This document shows, piece by piece, positions 62,511 to 64,000 of a DNA stretch of 64,000 bases. A model generated the notes under the pieces. That model searched no databases. It saw only the letters and a list, made by a program, of their open reading frames with translations, and was not told the origin of the DNA. The stretch is taken from the NCBI GenBank assembly GCA_024233975.1, contig JACKOX010000006.1:62001-126000 (forward strand). Reading direction: 5' to 3'. A program made the translations under genes and the position numbers. The DNA is from Rhodanobacteraceae bacterium (GTDB lineage Bacteria > Pseudomonadota > Gammaproteobacteria > Xanthomonadales > Xanthomonadaceae). The stretch's first letter is position 1. Each line of letters begins with the position of its first letter.

Positions 62511-64000
62511 TCAACCATTGGTCGGCATCACGAACTGCGCGCCGGAACGGATACTGTTCGGCCAACGCGTGGTAACCGCCTTCAGCTTGGTATAGAAACG
62601 CACACCTTCCGGACCGTACACGTGATGGTCGCCGAACAGCGAGGCCTTCCAGCCACCAAAGCTGTGGAAGGCAGCCGGCACCGGGATCGGCACGTTGATG
62701 CCGACCATGCCGACCTGCACGCGCTGCACGAAATCGCGCGCGGCATCGCCATCACGCGTGAACAACGCCGTACCGTTGCCGTATTCGTGGGCGTTGATCA
62801 GCGCCAGCGCCGACTCGTAGTCCGGCACGCGAATCACTTGCAGAACAGGGCCGAAGATCTCCTCGCGATAGATGCGCATGTCGGCGCTGACGCGATCGAA
62901 CAGGCAGCCACCGAGGAAGAAACCGTCCTCGTGGCCTTCCACGCGATGCTCGCGACCATCGACGACCAGCTCGGCGCCTTCCTCGACGCCCAGATCAACG
63001 TAGCCACGCACCTTGTCGCGATGCATGGCGGTGATCAGCGGCCCCATGTCGACGTCGCCACTGCCGGGACCGATCTTGAGTTCACGCACACGCGGCGCCA
63101 GGCGCTCGACCAGCGCATCACCCACGGCATCACCGACGGCCACCGCTACCGAAATCGCCATGCACCGCTCGCCAGCCGAACCGTAGCCTGCGCCCATCAG
63201 GGCATCGACGGCCTGATCCATATCAGCATCCGGCATCACCACCATGTGGTTCTTGGCGCCACCCAGCGCCTGCACGCGTTTGCCGTGGCGACAGCCGGTC
63301 TCGTAGATGTAGCGGGCGATCGGCGTGCTGCCGACGAAACTGACGGCCGAAACATCCGGATGCTCCAGGATCGCATCCACGGCACGCTTGTCGCCATGCA
63401 CCACGTTGAAAACACCATCCGGCAGCCCAGCCTGTTTCAGCCAGTCGGCCAGCATCAGCGAGGCCGATGGATCGCGCTCCGAGGTTTCAGCACGAAGGTA
63501 TTGCCGGAGGCGATGGCGATCGGAAACATCCACAATGGCACCATCGCCGGGAAGTTGAACGGGGTGATGCCGGCGACCACACCCAGCGGCTGGCGCACCG
63601 ACATGGCGTCGATGTCGCGACCCACGTTCTCTCGTGACTTCGCCTTTCAACAGCTGCGGAATGCCGCTGGCGAATTCGATCACTTCCAGACCACGCGTGA
63701 CCTCACCCAACGCATCGGAATGCGTCTTGCCGTGCTCGGCGGTGAGGGCATCGGCCAAAGCGTCGGCATTGGCCTCGATCAGATCGCGCAGCTTGAACAT
63801 CACCCGCGCACGGCGTACCGGCGGCGTCGAAGCCCAGCCGGGGAACGCAGCCTTGGCCGCCGCAACCGCGGCATCGACCTCGGCCTTGCCGCCCATAGCC
63901 AACGCGCCGGTCTGGCGGCCAGTCGCGGGGTTGAACACGACACCAAACTCACTGCCGTCGCCTTCGAAACGCTGGCCGTTGATGTAGTGCGGGATACGGC
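62511..64000 (-). CDS. mmsA: CoA-acylating methylmalonate-semialdehyde dehydrogenase type enzyme, partial at the window edge
   Basis: The gene runs off the right edge, with its 5' end beyond 64000 (PHYINGQRF is read at the border). It shows aldehyde-dehydrogenase sequence of the MmsA type: SERDPSASLMLADWLKQAG, VVHGDKRAVDAILEHPDVSAVSFVGSTPIA, LGGAKNHMVVMPDAD, and GERCMAISVAV with the catalytic Cys. A patch (about 63485-63630) is out of frame. One extra base near 63630 and one missing C near 63484 (CC for CCC) cancel out, so the expected PFNFPAMVPLWMFPIAIASG appears only in another frame. It should oxidise malonate or methylmalonate semialdehyde from beta-alanine or beta-aminoisobutyrate to acetyl- or propionyl-CoA. 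Confidence 0.9.
   Translation of the reverse strand, partial: RIPHYINGQRFEGDGSEFGVVFNPATGRQTGALAMGGKAEVDAAVAAAKAAFPGWASTPPVRRARVMFKLRDLIEANADALADALTAEHGKTHSDALGEVTRGLEVIEFASGIPQLLKGEVTRERGSRHRRHVGAPAAGCGRRHHPVQLPGDGAIVDVSDRHRLRQYLRAETSERDPSASLMLADWLKQAGLPDGVFNVVHGDKRAVDAILEHPDVSAVSFVGSTPIARYIYETGCRHGKRVQALGGAKNHMVVMPDADMDQAVDALMGAGYGSAGERCMAISVAVAVGDAVGDALVERLAPRVRELKIGPGSGDVDMGPLITAMHRDKVRGYVDLGVEEGAELVVDGREHRVEGHEDGFFLGGCLFDRVSADMRIYREEIFGPVLQVIRVPDYESALALINAHEYGNGTALFTRDGDAARDFVQRVQVGMVGINVPIPVPAAFHSFGGWKASLFGDHHVYGPEGVRFYTKLKAVTTRWPNSIRSGAQFVMPTNG

Overview
This window is GC-rich chromosomal DNA from a gammaproteobacterium, most likely a member of the Lysobacterales (Xanthomonadales). That placement is inference. 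It rests on the S-adenosylhomocysteine (SAH) riboswitch in front of ahcY with metK and metF nearby, a pgk/pyk/class I aldolase block, abundant Tat, Sec and lipoprotein exports, and extracellular proteins ending in 'xFxxGFE'-like tails. No insertion sequence, prophage, integron or CRISPR array was found. Genes are tightly packed, often with 4-base ATGA overlaps.

Layout. 1-4.1 kb: an OlsF-like two-domain acyltransferase overlapping an LpxH-like phosphoesterase, then metK. 4.1-15.1 kb (accessory): a secreted beta-helix/Calx-beta protein, a divergent hydroxylase-sulfotransferase-TIGR03032 fusion gene that is frameshifted, a DUF1800/DUF1501/cupredoxin run, and an alpha/beta hydrolase. 15.1-19.5 kb: SAH riboswitch, ahcY, a TPR protein and metF, which with metK form the activated-methyl cycle. 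19.5-25 kb: a DUF4124 protein, an MBL-fold hydrolase, and a two-component system (response regulator frameshifted) overlapping two GspG-like proteins; then a retropepsin-like protein and tRNA-Gly(CCC). 25.1-31.6 kb: thiS/thiG, trmB, an SLC13-type transporter, a PIG-V-like mannosyltransferase, a Rieske protein and a FAH-family enzyme. 31.6-39.5 kb: mscL, an M28 peptidase, a GT-C-like membrane protein, a HExxH lipoprotein and an emrR-emrA-emrB efflux operon with a clear promoter/operator. 39.6-47 kb: fba, an MscS channel, two secreted TonB-C-like paralogues, pyk, a HAD phosphatase and pgk. 47-52 kb: pirin, azoR, a divergent LysR regulator and an M13 peptidase.

51.9-64 kb: a nearly complete reductive pyrimidine catabolic locus. 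It holds preT and preA (dihydropyrimidine dehydrogenase), dihydropyrimidinase, an NCS1 nucleobase transporter, a beta-ureidopropionase-type amidase and an mmsA-type semialdehyde dehydrogenase that runs off the right edge. Together these would import uracil or thymine, reduce and open the ring, release beta-alanine or beta-aminoisobutyrate, and oxidise the semialdehyde to an acyl-CoA; the transaminase is not in the window. A Ser/Thr kinase with a C-terminal FGE-sulfatase domain and an unknown exported protein sit inside this locus.

Sequence quality matters here. Several conserved genes (response regulator, thiG, the SLC13 transporter, mmsA, the hydroxylase-sulfotransferase fusion) carry clusters of single-base indels, many in homopolymers, with the protein sequence well preserved between them. 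I read most of these as consensus errors rather than true pseudogenes, though I cannot prove it from one sequence.
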